Shown here: in pieces, positions 10,931-21,559 of the stretch | How positions within the stretch are numbered: the stretch's first letter is position 1 | Layout of the letters: each line of letters starts with the position of its first letter | DNA from: Thereva unica | Lineage: Eukaryota > Arthropoda > Insecta > Diptera > Therevidae | Reading direction: 5' to 3' | Assembly: GCA_949987705.1 (NCBI GenBank) | Contig: CATLJY010000002.1 | Coordinates: 1-64,000 of the forward strand | DNA: 64,000 nucleotides | Program-made: the position numbers and the translations under genes | The notes under the pieces: model-generated | Seen by the model: only the letters and a program-made list of their open reading frames with translations | What the model was told of the DNA's origin: nothing | Database searches by the model: none

Positions 10931-11834
10931 ATGTACTTTCAGTAAAGCCCGTGTTTACGTCCTTATTTCTGTGACAGGGGTTGTGATTGATAGAGTCGTG
11001 GTTTTCATATGGTAACCTGCAGAGTTTAGTAATGGGTCTCTTGAACAATTTATCCTTGCTTTTCACGGTAACCACTCTCGTAAGGTCTTTCCCTGGGTGC
11101 AGCTCCACTATTCGTCCTAAAAGCCATTTGCTGGGTGGTAGCTTGTCTTCCTTTAATATTACTACATCATCTACCTTCAAGTGTTCTGCCGGTGTTCGCC
11201 ATTTCGGCCTCTGTTGCAGACGGTGCAAATATTCTGTTTGCCATTTTATCCAAAATTGTTGATGAAATCGTTGCACTCGTTGCCATCGATCTAGTCGATT
11301 CTCGTTCATGTCTAAAAGTGAAGGCTCCGGGGGAGTAAAAATTGATCTTCCACTCAGGATTTTTGCTGGTGTTAAATAGTCTAAGTCGGTGGTATCTGAT
11401 CTCAATGGGCACAGCGGCCTCGAGTTCAGCGTAGCTTCGATTTGGCACAAAATTGTGCACATCTCTTCAAATGTCCAAGTTCTACATCCACTTATTCTCT
11501 TGAAATGGTATTTGAAGCTCTTCACCCCTGCTTCCCACAACCCACCAAAGTGTGGTGCAGATGGTGGTATAAAATGCCATGTAATTAGGTCGGTTGCTAA
11601 AACTTCTGCGATTTCGGCTTGTACCTGGGACATACACCTCTTCCAATCTCGTTCGATTACTGTTTTTGCCCCCACAAAATTTGTGCCATTGTCGCTATAA
11701 ATGTCCGAAGGCGTTCCCCTTCTGCTGCAAAATCTTCTGAAGGCTGCAAGGAATGCCGAAGTGCTTAGGTCGCTCACGAGTTCTAGATGAATAGCTTTTG
11801 TGGCTAAACAAACAAAAAGCGAAACATATCCTTT
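10931..11834 (-). pseudogene. BEL-1 integrase, catalytic core C-terminal part
   Basis: Starts at the LINE-B junction with a continuation of the catalytic core (LFVCLATKAIHLELVSDLST), then YSDNGTNFVGA with the second catalytic Asp, and IEATLNSRPL with the catalytic Glu. It is followed by the C-terminal BEL domain (WLLGRIVELHPG). The N-terminal zinc domain and first Asp are across LINE-B at 13950-14507. The frame stays open into env with no stop between them, so pol and env are fused in this copy. Confidence 0.88.
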
Positions 11835-11835
11835 G

Positions 11836-13785
11836 GTTAATGTGATTGTGTCGGAGCCATGGCTGGATAGAGATACTAGATTCCTACGTAATCAAAGAAA
11901 TAAATTATACAACATGATCAAAAATAACACATATGTAAACGAGAGATTGAATTCCGAGTACATTAGACTAGCCTCAGAATTTGCTGTTAGGTCTCGCGAG
12001 GCCTACTCTGCATATATTAATTCTGTTGGTGATAGTATCATAAGTGATCCTAAAAAATTCTTTGATTACGTTAACATTAAACGGAAGACTTCAGGCTACC
12101 CAACAACAATGACGGATGGTAAAGCCCACACCTCGTGCCCCCAAGTAATTTGTAGCATGTTTGCTGATAGGTTTGCTGAAATTTATAGCCCCTTGTCCAG
12201 CGCAGCACACGATGTAACTGACTCGCACACTCACACTTCCCTTTTAAATGGTATATCCCTTTCTGTTGATGAGATCATAGCGGGTCTGAACAATCTTGAT
12301 ATCAAAAAAGGTAATGGTCCCGACAATCTCCCTCCTATTTTCCTGCAGCGCTGCTCGCAACATATCGCGTTTCCTCTTTATCTCATCTTTAACAAATCTT
12401 TATCGTTAGGTAAGTTTCCCAAGCTGTGGAAGAAATCCTACCTAACGCCAATCTATAAATCCGGTGACAAGCACTCGGTAGACAACTATAGGGGCATTGC
12501 CATTTTATCATCAATTCCTAAGCTTTTTGAAAAACTTGTTCATGACAGGATTGTGCCTCTCATCGATCCATACCTAAACGAACAACAACATGGGTTTCGG
12601 AAAGGACGTTCAACAACTTCTAACCTTATGGTCCTTATTTCCGAATTGCTATGCGGTATGGAGAGCGGCCATCAATTGGATGCTGTGTACACTGATTTCA
12701 GCAAGGCCTTCGATCGAGTGGACCACGCCATCCTAATCGCAAAACTATTAAAGTTTGGTATATCAGGTTCTGCCCTGGAATGGTTAAAATCATATCTGAA
12801 TGGAAGAACACAAGTTATCAGATTCCAAGGATTTCTATCTAATGAAATCGAAGTAACCTCTGGCGTTCCTCAGGGCAGTCATCTCGGTCCCCTTCTCTTC
12901 AATATTTTCATCTCCGATCTTTCCGATAAATTAGCAAATATTCCACATCTCTTTTACGCGGATGATCTCAAAATTTATAGTGTCATTAAGACCCAAACTG
13001 ATGCTACCTTCTTGCAGACAAAGCTCAATGCCCTACACGACTGGTGCACCATGAACAAACTGCAACTTAACACCAGCAAATGTCATGCAATTACCTTCTC
13101 CCGCTTAAAAAACACACAGACCCATAACTATTATCTCAATGGCATAATGTTGAATCAGGTTGATCATATCGTAGATCTAGGCGTCGTCCTAGACAAAAAA
13201 CTCAATTTCAACCTGCACTACGATAATATAACTGCCAGAGCCAACAAACTTCTTGGTTTCATTAAGAGGAGAGCCAAAGAATTTGGTAATGTATGGGTCA
13301 CAAAAACACTCTTCTGTTCTTTGGTCCGCCCTATCCTGGAATATGCGTGTCCTATCTGGGATCCTATATTCCAAGTGAGCAGTAGGAGGATCGAATCCAT
13401 TCAAAAGAGATTTCTTCTTTTTGCCCTGAGACATCTACACAACCCCCATGACTACCAAACCCTGCCGCACTATTTGGACAGGCTCAAAGTGCTTGATCTC
13501 ATGCCGTTGTCTAGCAGGAGGAAACTGCTCATATCTTGCGTTGCCTTTGACGTCCTAAGTGGAAAGCTTAAAGTGCAGTTTCTGTCGGACAGAATCAAAT
13601 TCAATGATGTAGTTCGACACACACGACGCACTAAACTACTTAGGGAATATCCACACCGCACCGATTACGCAAGGAACGAGCCCGTCAACAGATGCTGTAT
13701 GGTTTTTAATAGCCATAGCTCCTCTTTCTCCTCTTCCCTCAACAAGGCATCCTATAAAAAAATACTCAAATCCCTACTAACATAA
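11836..13785 (+). CDS. Reverse transcriptase of LINE-B (N-terminally truncated)
   Basis: About 650 codons open to a stop at 13785. An upstream alternative start at 11800 lies in antisense BEL-1 sequence and is an artefact. RT motifs in order: DNYRGIAILSS, QHGFRKGRSTTSN, YTDFSKAFDRVDH, SGVPQGSHLGPLLF and FYADDLKIY, with both catalytic Asp present. A LINE-type C-terminal tail follows (RPILEYACPIWDP; last residues KKILKSLLT). The jockey/CR1 group is likely. The endonuclease is absent, so it cannot transpose alone, but the polymerase frame shows no break. Confidence 0.88.
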   Translation, partial: VNVIVSEPWLDRDTRFLRNQRNKLYNMIKNNTYVNERLNSEYIRLASEFAVRSREAYSAYINSVGDSIISDPKKFFDYVNIKRKTSGYPTTMTDGKAHTSCPQVICSMFADRFAEIYSPLSSAAHDVTDSHTHTSLLNGISLSVDEIIAGLNNLDIKKGNGPDNLPPIFLQRCSQHIAFPLYLIFNKSLSLGKFPKLWKKSYLTPIYKSGDKHSVDNYRGIAILSSIPKLFEKLVHDRIVPLIDPYLNEQQHGFRKGRSTTSNLMVLISELLCGMESGHQLDAVYTDFSKAFDRVDHAILIAKLLKFGISGSALEWLKSYLNGRTQVIRFQGFLSNEIEVTSGVPQGSHLGPLLFNIFISDLSDKLANIPHLFYADDLKIYSVIKTQTDATFLQTKLNALHDWCTMNKLQLNTSKCHAITFSRLKNTQTHNYYLNGIMLNQVDHIVDLGVVLDKKLNFNLHYDNITARANKLLGFIKRRAKEFGNVWVTKTLFCSLVRPILEYACPIWDPIFQVSSRRIESIQKRFLLFALRHLHNPHDYQTLPHYLDRLKVLDLMPLSSRRKLLISCVAFDVLSGKLKVQFLSDRIKFNDVVRHTRRTKLLREYPHRTDYARNEPVNRCCMVFNSHSSSFSSSLNKASYKKILKSLLT

Positions 13786-13949
13786 CCCCTTCTGACAATA
13801 GTAGGTTTTTAGTAGCTATCGGTAGTTATAGTAATATTATATTATATTATAAAAGATACATATGTTTAATCTAAGTACATATATGTATACCTAGTTTAAG
13901 TGTGCCTTGTTTGGCGAATAATAAATAAATAAATAAATAAATAAATTTT
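11836..13949 (+). mobile_element. LINE-B, 5'-truncated non-LTR element inside BEL-1 integrase
   Basis: A plus-strand LINE that lost its endonuclease by 5' truncation. It has an open RT, a ~160-base 3' region and a tail of AAATA/AATA units (about 13917-13949). BEL-1 integrase coding is continuous across it (before: GRK; after: GYVSLFVC). The target duplication lies in a T-run and cannot be set exactly. It is the innermost level of the LINE-A / BEL-1 / LINE-B nest. Confidence 0.88.
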
Positions 13950-14507
13950 TCGTCCCTGTTTGATACGTATTTCATATGGCCCACAATAATCTACTCCCGT
14001 GTGAGCAAACGGTTCTGAAATGTTTACTCGGGGGCTTGGTAGTTCTCCCATCAGCTGTTGGCATGATTGTCCCTTTTGGCGATGGCAAATGACGCACTTA
14101 AAAATTGTTGCTCTAACTACACTTCTCATACGCAGAATCCAATATTTTCTTTGTATCGCTGCACACGTTAATTGTACTCCTCCATGTTGGGTGGCTTTGT
14201 GGTAATAGTCGGCGATCAATCGCGATAAGTGATGTGTGTTGTCCAATATCACTGGGTGTTTTGATTCGAATGGAAGAGACGATTTGGAAATCCTTCCTCT
14301 CACTCTCATAAGCCCGTCGCTGCCAATGAATGGGTTCAAGTCTAATAATCTGCTTTCTCTAATGCATTCTTTATTTTTCCTTAGGCAGGTGAGTTCTCGG
14401 GAAAATGTGTCTGCTTGTGCGATGAGTAATACTTTATTAAGCGCTACCCTAATTTCATTTGAAGAAAGCCATAACGTTTTTTCATCTGGTGCTTTATCTG
14501 GAGACAT
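13950..14507 (-). pseudogene. BEL-1 integrase, N-terminal zinc domain and first catalytic Asp
   Basis: Contains an H2C2-type domain (ADYYHKATQHGG, then FKCVICHRQKG) and HTGVDYCGPY, which holds the first Asp of the DDE triad. The next residues (IRIKQGRK) are cut by the tail of LINE-B. It begins directly after the in-frame TGA at 14508-14510 that ends the preceding pol segment. Confidence 0.88.
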
Positions 14508-14510
14508 TCA

Positions 14511-16699
14511 GTTTTTGAGATTAGCAATGAATCTGAGTATGTATGCGAAAGTTCTTATCAGATGGGTGAATGAAGAGAATCGCGTGAAAATAGAGTCTGT
14601 GGGATCTACTGCTACGTGCATAGTGATATTTCGCATTTCTTGTGTGGTCTCCTTTAATATCCTTTCTTGTGGCCATTGGTCGGCCGGAAGTGTCAGCAAT
14701 TCTGGACCCGTCCACCATAGAGGATGATTTAGTAGTTCTTCTGCCGAAATTCCGCGGCTGGCGCAATCTGCGGGATTATCTTTTGATTTCACATGCCTCC
14801 AGGTACAGCTTCCTAAAATGGCGTGAATTTCAGTTGCTCTGTGAGCGACAAATGCTTTTCATGCGTTGGGCTGTCCTCTTAACCAAGCTAGTACAATTTC
14901 TGAGTCTGTCCAAGTGCAAACAGTGATATCTCCAAATTGTAGAGATGCCTTCACTTGATTGATAAGACGAGCCAGGAGCACTGCGCCGCAAATTTCTAAC
15001 CGTGGCAAAGATACAAGTTTAATTGGTGCAACTCTGGTTTTTGCGGTGAGCAGGCTAATTTTTGTGTAATTCTCATTTGTAGACTTTAGGTACACAACTG
15101 CAGCATAAGCTTTGAGCGAGGCGTCGCAAAATCCATGAATCTCGATCTTCTGACCGTGAAATGATTTCGTCACCCCCAGCCATCTTGGTATTTTGATTTG
15201 TTCTAAGTGATTAAGTGATTGCTTAAAAGCTTTCCATTGTTCCTCGAGATTTTTTGGTAGTGTGTTGTCCCATTCCAATCCATGTACCCAGAGGGTTTGC
15301 ATGAGAATTTTGCCTGTAACTACTATGGGTGCTACCCAACCTAGGGGATCGTACAATTTAGCTACTTGTGATAGGACAGCTCTCTTTGTGGACGTTGGCT
15401 GGTCTGTTGATAGGTTAACCTTGTATGAAAAGGTATCCGATGATATGGGGTGCCAATAGATTCCTAATGTTTTAACTGCTTTCTCCACATTGATTTTGAC
15501 TTCTATTGGCACTTCTTTGTAGTCTTGGGGTAAATGATCGATGAGCGCTGCGTCGTTGGAAACCCATTTTTTCAATGGCATTCCACCTAATTGCAAAATT
15601 TCAATGAGTGCTTCTTGAATAGTTATTGCTTCTTTTGGTGTATCCGCTCCTGAAAGTACGTTATCCACATAAAAGTCCTTTAGGATTATTTCTCGAGCAA
15701 TTGGAGATCTGTCACCTTCATCTCTTGCTATTTGCTGTGAAGTCCGCGTTGCAAGATAGGGGGCGCTAGCAGTTCCGAATGTCACTGTGGTCAATCTGTA
15801 GTCTAAGATTGGATCGTCGGAAGAATTCCTCCATAGAATTCTGTGGTACTCTCTGTCTCTTGGTCTGCCGAAAATCCAATTTTATGCCTGCGCCATCTGA
15901 GTAAAATCTGAGTCATATCATCTTGAATGATTTGGCCAATCATCTTAAGGTCGTTTAAGGAAGTTCCGGTGTTGGTTTTTAACGATGCATCAAACACTAC
16001 TCGCAATTTCGTCGTAGTGCTGTCTTCCTTTATAACGGCATGGTGTGGAAGATAAAATGCGTTATCGATTTCCTTTTCCGCTGCGGGCACTAATTCTAAA
16101 TGTCCCAGTTTTATGTATTCCTCGATGCACTTGACATACTCTTCCTTTAATTCCTGATTGCGGTCGAACCTTCTTTCTAGTTGTCGGAATCGGGCTAATG
16201 CAAGGTTTCTAGAATTTCCTAATAGTGAAGATGGTTCTGGTTCTTTGAAAGGGATGGCTACTACGTACCTTCCATCTTCTTCTCGCTCTGTTGATTGTGC
16301 GAAATGCGTTTCGCAATCTATCTGTTCCTGAGTTTGAGAACTGCTACTAGTTTGAACCTCCTCGATTTCCCAGAATTTCCGCAGTTCTTTATCGACGTCA
16401 ATGGTTGCGCAGAGAGTAGCGATTCTTTGATAGCAAGGACGTGCAATGGCTGGTGATGCTCTGCCGAATACGATCCAGCCAAGTTGTGTGTTCTGTGCCA
16501 CTGCTTCTGTATGTGCACCGCGACGAATGCCTTCTAGAATTATATCACCATATATGTCTGCTGCTAGCACCATATCAACCCTTGAAGGTTGATGGTACTG
16601 TGGGTCGGCCAACGATAGGTCTTCCAAGTGGGCACATTGAGGAATTTTAGGCTTGGTGGAAGGAAGAACATCCGTCCGATTTAAGAACGAATGCTTCAT
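14511..16699 (-). pseudogene. pol: BEL-1 pol: A17-like region, reverse transcriptase and RNase H
   Basis: From 16699: a BEL-specific region (LADPQYHQPSRVD, NTQLGWIVFG), the RT fingers (AFYLPHHAVIKE, LRVVFDAS), then RT palm and RNase H (HGFCDASLKAYAAV, LPRLEICGAVLLARL, WTDSEIVLAWL). Defects: a frameshift where it joins the protease region near 16685; a short deletion with frame change near 15850 that removes part of the RT block after FSAD; YVDN at about 15668 in place of YVDD; and in-frame TGA codons at 14859-14861 (where Trp is expected) and 14508-14510. These rule out an active polymerase. Confidence 0.9.
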
Positions 16700-17197
16700 C
16701 TATTGGAATGGTTACCTTTCGGGTACGAGACTGTATTGTGAGCGACACCGCATCAAGAGCCTTGCCTGCTTCTACACACCCGATTCCTATTATTGTAAAG
16801 TCACTGCGTTCTCTTTTCAATCGTAGGCGTTGGACCACAGAGTCTGTGATAAAGTTCGCTTGGGATCCTTGGTCTATTAGCACCCTTAGTGTGTGCGATC
16901 CTGTCGAAGTCTCCGCACTTACTAAAGCTGTTGCAAGAAGAACTTGCTTTCGTGTACCATGACAAGAATAAGACGACGCCCTTTCCTCTTGTTTATTGGA
17001 GTTGAATGTTGTATCCTTTGGATTTGTTTGCCTTAGTTTGGCATTTTCGATGGGCTCTGATTTAGTGAAAGTAGAATTGTGTAAGAGTGTGTGATGATGA
17101 CGTCCACACTTCAAGCACCCTTATGTGCTTGGGCAGCCATTGGCCTTATGACGGTAGCCTAAACAGTTCCCACAAAGACCCTTTCGTTTTACTAAAT
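16647..17197 (-). pseudogene. BEL-1 gag zinc knuckles and aspartic protease
   Basis: LCGNCLGYRHKANGC, then a TAA, then GCLKCGRHHHTLLH form the paired zinc knuckles typical of BEL/Pao gag. After a polar linker, the protease core reads RVLIDQGSQANFI, where the BEL family usually has D(S/Q)GS. The catalytic Asp is present. The TAA between the knuckles would end gag early or need readthrough. Confidence 0.85.
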
Positions 17198-18304
17198 CTA
17201 ATCTGGTGGTGGGGTTAGCGTTGATGAGTTTTGAGCATTTTCTTGGGACATGCGCTCATTACAAATGATGCAGGCATTTTCTGTAGTAGTGACATATGAT
17301 TGCCGTGGCTTGGAAGTGGACGACAAATCTCGTTGTTGGGTGGAACGTGTAGGTTGTTTTGCGCCGATTGCTTCCAGCGTTCTGAATCTTGATTCTAGGA
17401 AGTTCTTTAATTCTGTAAAGGTTGGTATCTCTATTTGACTCTTCAATGATTGCTCCCACAGTGTATGAGTATCGGGATGGAGTTTCTTCACAATTAAGTA
17501 GATTAAAATGGGATCCCAGTTGGCCGTATCTATTTTAAGGTTTGATAATGATTGAGTGCACTCTTCAATCTCGTCTATTAATCTGCGGTTATTTTCGGCT
17601 GAATCTATCGTAATATTAGAGATGGAGAATAACTTCTTAAGGTATGTGTTAACAAGAACGCGTTTGTTGTCGTATCTACTCACTAACACAGACCATGCTG
17701 TTTCATAATTTGCCTCGGTTTTCTGGAAGTGCCCTACGAGCTTGAGTGCATCTCCGCAAAGGCTCGTCTGAAGGTAATGCAGTTTTTCTACATTATTTAG
17801 CCGACTGTTGTGCACAAGAGTTCTGAAGATGTCATGATATGAGGGCCAGGCAGAATAGTCTCCAGAAAACTTCGGCAATTCTATTTTAGGCAGTCGGATC
17901 TCGGGGTTTGGCAAACTATTAGAGGGTCTGTTATTTTCCTCTGAGTTAGGGGTTGTAGTCTGTTCTACAACGGTCTGGGGAAGTGGAAATTTTGTCAGTC
18001 TGTATGACTCGATCTCGGAAACCGACGTTATATAAAACTCCTCTGCGTCGGTGTATCTATCTTTCGCGAAATAGTCTAACTTTAACGATTTTTGTGTTTT
18101 TTGTCGAGATAGATTTTTGTCGTTGGCCCTGAATTCCTCCCAATAGATCTGCATGGTGTCCAGTCTTCTTTGTAAGTTTGGCAAAGTCTTTCTAACAGAG
18201 CCATTCTTACGGTAATTCTCCATGAATTTTTTCATTTTTATTAAGAGCTCCTCCTGATCGATGATGAGCTCTTCCATCTCGGTTTCTTTCGGGTCTTCAC
18301 TCAT
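17198..18304 (-). CDS. gag: BEL-1 Gag (DUF1759-type)
   Basis: 368 codons from an ATG 264 bases inside the 5' LTR. The N-terminal third is charged and helical. The centre has LPKIELPKFSGDYSAWPSY, the hallmark of the DUF1759 gag domain of BEL/Pao, followed by the conserved LNNVEKLHYLQTSL. It probably builds the virus-like particle in the cytoplasm. The frame ends just before the zinc-knuckle stretch, with a frame change between. It is the least damaged gene of this element. Confidence 0.9.
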   Translation of the reverse strand: MSEDPKETEMEELIIDQEELLIKMKKFMENYRKNGSVRKTLPNLQRRLDTMQIYWEEFRANDKNLSRQKTQKSLKLDYFAKDRYTDAEEFYITSVSEIESYRLTKFPLPQTVVEQTTTPNSEENNRPSNSLPNPEIRLPKIELPKFSGDYSAWPSYHDIFRTLVHNSRLNNVEKLHYLQTSLCGDALKLVGHFQKTEANYETAWSVLVSRYDNKRVLVNTYLKKLFSISNITIDSAENNRRLIDEIEECTQSLSNLKIDTANWDPILIYLIVKKLHPDTHTLWEQSLKSQIEIPTFTELKNFLESRFRTLEAIGAKQPTRSTQQRDLSSTSKPRQSYVTTTENACIICNERMSQENAQNSSTLTPPPD

Positions 18305-18548
18305 TTTCAGGGAAGTAAAAATAAAATTGTGTTCTTACCTTCAGAGTCTGTATTGGTTGGGCAACGAAGGGAGTGGCGTGGTGATTTCTGGAATTGCTTC
18401 TGTACACCTTCACTAAGCACAAAAAATAACAATCACTAATCTTTGCCTTAATACACTTTACACTGTTCTGGGTTCTTGTTTTTCGATCGGTTTTTTTGTT
18501 CACCCTTTTTAAAGTACTTAATATCACTGATTCACCTCGTTATTCCGT

Positions 18549-18568
18549 GAATCCGGCTCGAAGGACCA
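18549..18568 (-). other. BEL-1 primer binding site
   Basis: Directly inside the 5' LTR the minus strand reads TGGTCCTTCGAGCCGGAT, the usual place and TGG start of a tRNA primer site. The matching tRNA was not identified. Confidence 0.75.
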
Positions 18569-18937
18569 TGATTTGATAGCTAAAAATTCTTCAATATGAA
18601 AACACTAGAAACTTGAACACTTACAATATTTTATTTTATTTTTGTTCTCACAGTTACATTAATTAATTCGCGGCGGTGGTGTATTCTTGTCGGTGACGGT
18701 TTTCCAACTCCTGGTCTGGTCGCATTGAAGAGCCCAGGTAGTGTCCCCTGCAGGTGGTGGCGATGACCCCTGTTGCATCGTCAGCAGATTTGGGCCAGAG
18801 GCGCCGTTGAACCACGTTGACGCGTTTTTAGACGTTGACATACCAGCTGAACGATCGCCGCGTGTTGATAAGTGTTATCGATTGCGACGGGCGGTCGTTG
18901 TTCCATTTTTTGCGTGTTCACCCTTGTTCTACGAACA
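18569..18937 (-). repeat. BEL-1 5' LTR (369 bp)
   Basis: Partner of 8430-8814. It is shorter mainly by one ~16-base gap, and is followed on the high side by CAGGC and LINE-A RT sequence. Confidence 0.92.
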
Positions 18938-18942
18938 CAGGC

Positions 18943-19656
18943 AGTCCACGCCGCCGTAGTGCCTGCCATATAACGCTCCTGTTGACCGAGTCGAAGGCTT
19001 TCTCTCGAAAGAAAGGTAAAGGGGGGAACGGAATTCAGTAGACTGCTCCACTATTATTCGTAAGGTGTTGATATGATCAATACATGAGCGGCCCTTCCTG
19101 AATCCGGCCTGCTGCCACCTAAGCGTTCGGTCTACTGCCTCACTTATCCTAGATTGTAATATATGGGACAACATTTTGCCCACTGTAGATAGTAAACAGA
19201 TGCCTTTCCAGTTGTCGCATATTGTTAGGTCCCCCTTTTTTTGGTATTTTGACTATGATACCTTCCGTCCAATCCTCCGAAAAGGTACAGGTGTTCCATG
19301 CTATTTCCAGGATTGACTGAAGCGCATCTGCTATGAGACTTGAATCGGCTTTCAACAATTCTGGCGGGATGTCATCTTGTCCAGCTGCTTTACCATTGGC
19401 CATCGCATGAATTGCGGTTACTATTTCCGTCTTAGATGGGGCCCGGGTGGTGATTCTTATTGGCTGTGCATTGTTGGTGGTTTCCTGAGGTTCCTGTGTA
19501 AATGAACCATTCAGGGCGACGAACAAGTAATCTCTCCATCTTTGGAGTTGCTTCTCGTCGCTGCACAGCAGCCTTCCATCCGCACTCTTAACGGCATGCC
19601 TTTTAGTAAAGTGCTTTCCCGTGAGCTGTTTAGTAATTTGGTTCAGCACCTTACTG
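18943..19656 (-). pseudogene. LINE-A reverse transcriptase, N-terminal part
   Basis: Minus-strand codons include MANGKAAGQDDIPPELLK (RT block 0/1), WTEGIIVKIPKKG, then, in another frame, LLSTVGKMLSHIL, QQAGFRKGRSCIDHI and AFDSVNRSVIWQAL. The last is cut by BEL-1. At least two frameshifts lie near 19190 and 19010. The upstream end abuts the A-tract of SINE copy 2. Confidence 0.85.
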
Positions 19657-20135
19657 TTTTTTTTTTTTTTTTTTTTTTTTTTATGTGAAAGACTAGAGTC
19701 ACAGGAAACGCCCTTTATACTGTGTCGACAGTCTATTTTCTTCATATAGAGTGCAATGTCGAACAGCAGCTCTAGTCGGGGAAGAAAGGAACTGTCACAA
19801 CCTACCCGCGATATTTTTTTAGTCCACCTACTCCCAACCATTACTGGCGACTTTGTCACCGGGGCATCGAGAAACAACTCGCTGGAGTGTTATGCCTCCT
19901 GAAACGAGTTGAATCTCATCAACCAACCGATGACATGCGCTTTTTGGTGGGGCGGGGAAGGGCTAAGGAAGGCTATGACAGGAGGGATCAGGAATGTAAA
20001 GAGGGAAGAAGAAAGAAGGAAAGTTATGTGGGTGGGAAATTGGGAAAGGCTAGGACCGTGGCACCGCCGGGAATCGAACCCGGGACCTCTGGGATAGTAG
20101 CCAGGCGCCTTACTCCCTAGGCTACCGAGGCCCCC
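19657..20135 (-). mobile_element. tRNA-headed SINE, copy 2 (in LINE-A)
   Basis: Same ~475-bp element as at 3591, minus orientation, with a T-run at 19657-19682 and the head at 20135 (GGGGGCCTCGGTAG). B-box GGTTCGATTCC is present. It sits in the linker between LINE-A endonuclease and RT. Confidence 0.87.
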
Positions 20136-21210
20136 TGTGTTTGCCTGTGTTTGCCGCGTTTTCCGCTTTTTCTGCTAGCTTTATTATCTGCTGCCTTTTA
20201 TCACGCCGGACACTCCTCTTTACCTCCCGGTGTAATTGAGAGTATTCCCGTTCGAGTTGGTAACGTCTTTCGGGGTCGCTTGTAGAGTTTACGTTATTTT
20301 TTAGGGCTCTCCTGCGTTATATTTTTTGCCAGGTTGTGTCCGAGATCCAGTGTTGCTGGTTTCATTTGGACATAACCGATGCTCGTTTCCGGTGCCGTCA
20401 ATATTGCGCCCTTTGTCCTACTCCACAGTACTTCAATATTTGCGTCGTCAGAAACGATTTGCTGGTTTAATATTTCGTTGTAGGTTTCCAGCAAATTCCC
20501 GCTTTTTAACGCTCTCCCGCATAATATCTACGTTGAACCGTCTACGGTTTATAGCATCGCGTTTTACGTTTCTGATTGCGGCGATTTTAAGGCGAATAGT
20601 TGCTACTACCAAATGGTGGTCGCTTCCAGTGCCTGCTCCCCTGAAACTCCTGACATCCTCAAGGATAGTTTTCCATTTGCGGCTGACGGCCACGTGATCT
20701 ATCTGATTTCTCGTTCTACCATCGGGCGATACCCAGGTCTCTTTGTGTATTTTCTTGAGACAAAAGTAAGTTCCACCTACCATGAGTTGGTGGGAGCTAC
20801 AGAAGTCAACGAAAAGCTCACCATTGTTATTGGTAACTTGGCTTAGACCTTTATTCCCAATTGTTTGTTCAAGGCCGGTGTTGCCCGGCAGATCTGTGCG
20901 TTTAAGTCACCCATTAATACAATGATGTCTCCCCTTGGAATAGAGCGAAAACCCTCATTCAGCCGCAAATAGAACTCGTCTTTGATGTCATCTTCAGCGT
21001 CTTTAGTTGGAGCATAGCATTGGACTACCGTAGTACTTCTTAGTCTGGTACGCAGGCGCACGGTAATAACCCTCTCAGAAACTGGTGACCAGCTAATGAA
21101 GCTCGACCTGACTTCTTTGGTGAGTATTACAGACTTCATCCAGCCGTCCCTCAGCCAGCAGTGTTCTCACATTCCATGGTCCGATTCGTGTCCTTGTTCG
21201 AAAAGCAAAG
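20136..21210 (-). pseudogene. LINE-A endonuclease (EEP type)
   Basis: From about 21200: RIGPWNVRTLLAEGRLDE (the usual start has TWN), then VVQCYAPTKDAEDDIKDEFY, IVLMGDLNAQI, then TRNQIDHVAVSRKW and GSDHHLVVATIRLK. The GDLN and SDHH catalytic motifs are present. Reading moves among three frames with stops near 21139, 20843 and 20448. A helical linker follows to the SINE. Confidence 0.83.
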
Positions 21211-21559
21211 GTCGTCGTCGTGTTGTCCATCCGGTTCCGAGGCATTGTTTGCCGATTCGTAGCAATGGTATTTTATATGGGAGCGGGTAGCTAACCCTCA
21301 GCCCAACCGACTTAAAGCTCTGTTTTGTGGCGCAGAGAGCTCGCCACTCGCCCGTCTCCCGTTAGCTCCTTCCGAAGAAGGACCCCAGGGGGCACTGCGG
21401 GAAGGTGGGATTAGGACTTGCTAACAGGTCTGCTAAGTCTTCATCTGCAGTGACTTTTCTCGGGTGTTGGCAGAGGTGGCAAATCGGGTACCACCACTTT
21501 CCGAGGTCTTTGTTAGCCGTTTGCCCCCCGTTAGTTGGATCTACGCCGCTTAATCCAAA

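Larger units (their letters stand above)
8430..18937 (-). mobile_element. BEL-1: BEL/Pao LTR retrotransposon with an env gene
   Basis: LTRs lie at 8430-8814 (3') and 18569-18937 (5'), both starting TGTTCG and ending AAATCA on the minus strand. A 5-base duplication CAGGC (8425-8429 and 18938-18942) flanks the element, typical of BEL/Pao. Between the LTRs, in minus-strand order: gag, zinc knuckles/protease, RT, RNase H, integrase, envelope-like protein. The integrase is interrupted by LINE-B (11836-13949). The LTRs differ by a ~16-base gap and several bases, so it is not young. Several stops and frameshifts make it defective. Confidence 0.93.
8050..21545 (-). mobile_element. LINE-A, non-LTR retrotransposon split by BEL-1 and a SINE
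   Basis: Minus-strand LINE with an apurinic-type endonuclease and a reverse transcriptase, of the group often annotated in insects as craniofacial-development-protein-2-like (clade not settled here; RTE-like or related). Order on the minus strand: 5' leader about 21545-21210, endonuclease about 21200-20440, linker with SINE, RT 19656-18938, then BEL-1, then RT remainder 8424-8057. Removing BEL-1 and one CAGGC restores continuous RT codons (GLP then DKIIELIKALYNN). The 3' end is lost near 8050. A relative lies at 41950-42330 on the plus strand. Confidence 0.85.

Noticed and set aside
10987..11700. Several plus-strand frames of 60-103 residues
   Set aside because: They lie opposite the well-supported integrase/env frame and have no family features.
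11800..11835. Start of the long plus-strand frame at 11800
   Set aside because: These codons are antisense BEL-1 integrase joined by chance to LINE-B; the LINE begins at about 11836.
13189..13661. Minus-strand frames of 60-81 residues
   Set aside because: Antisense shadows of the LINE-B reverse transcriptase.
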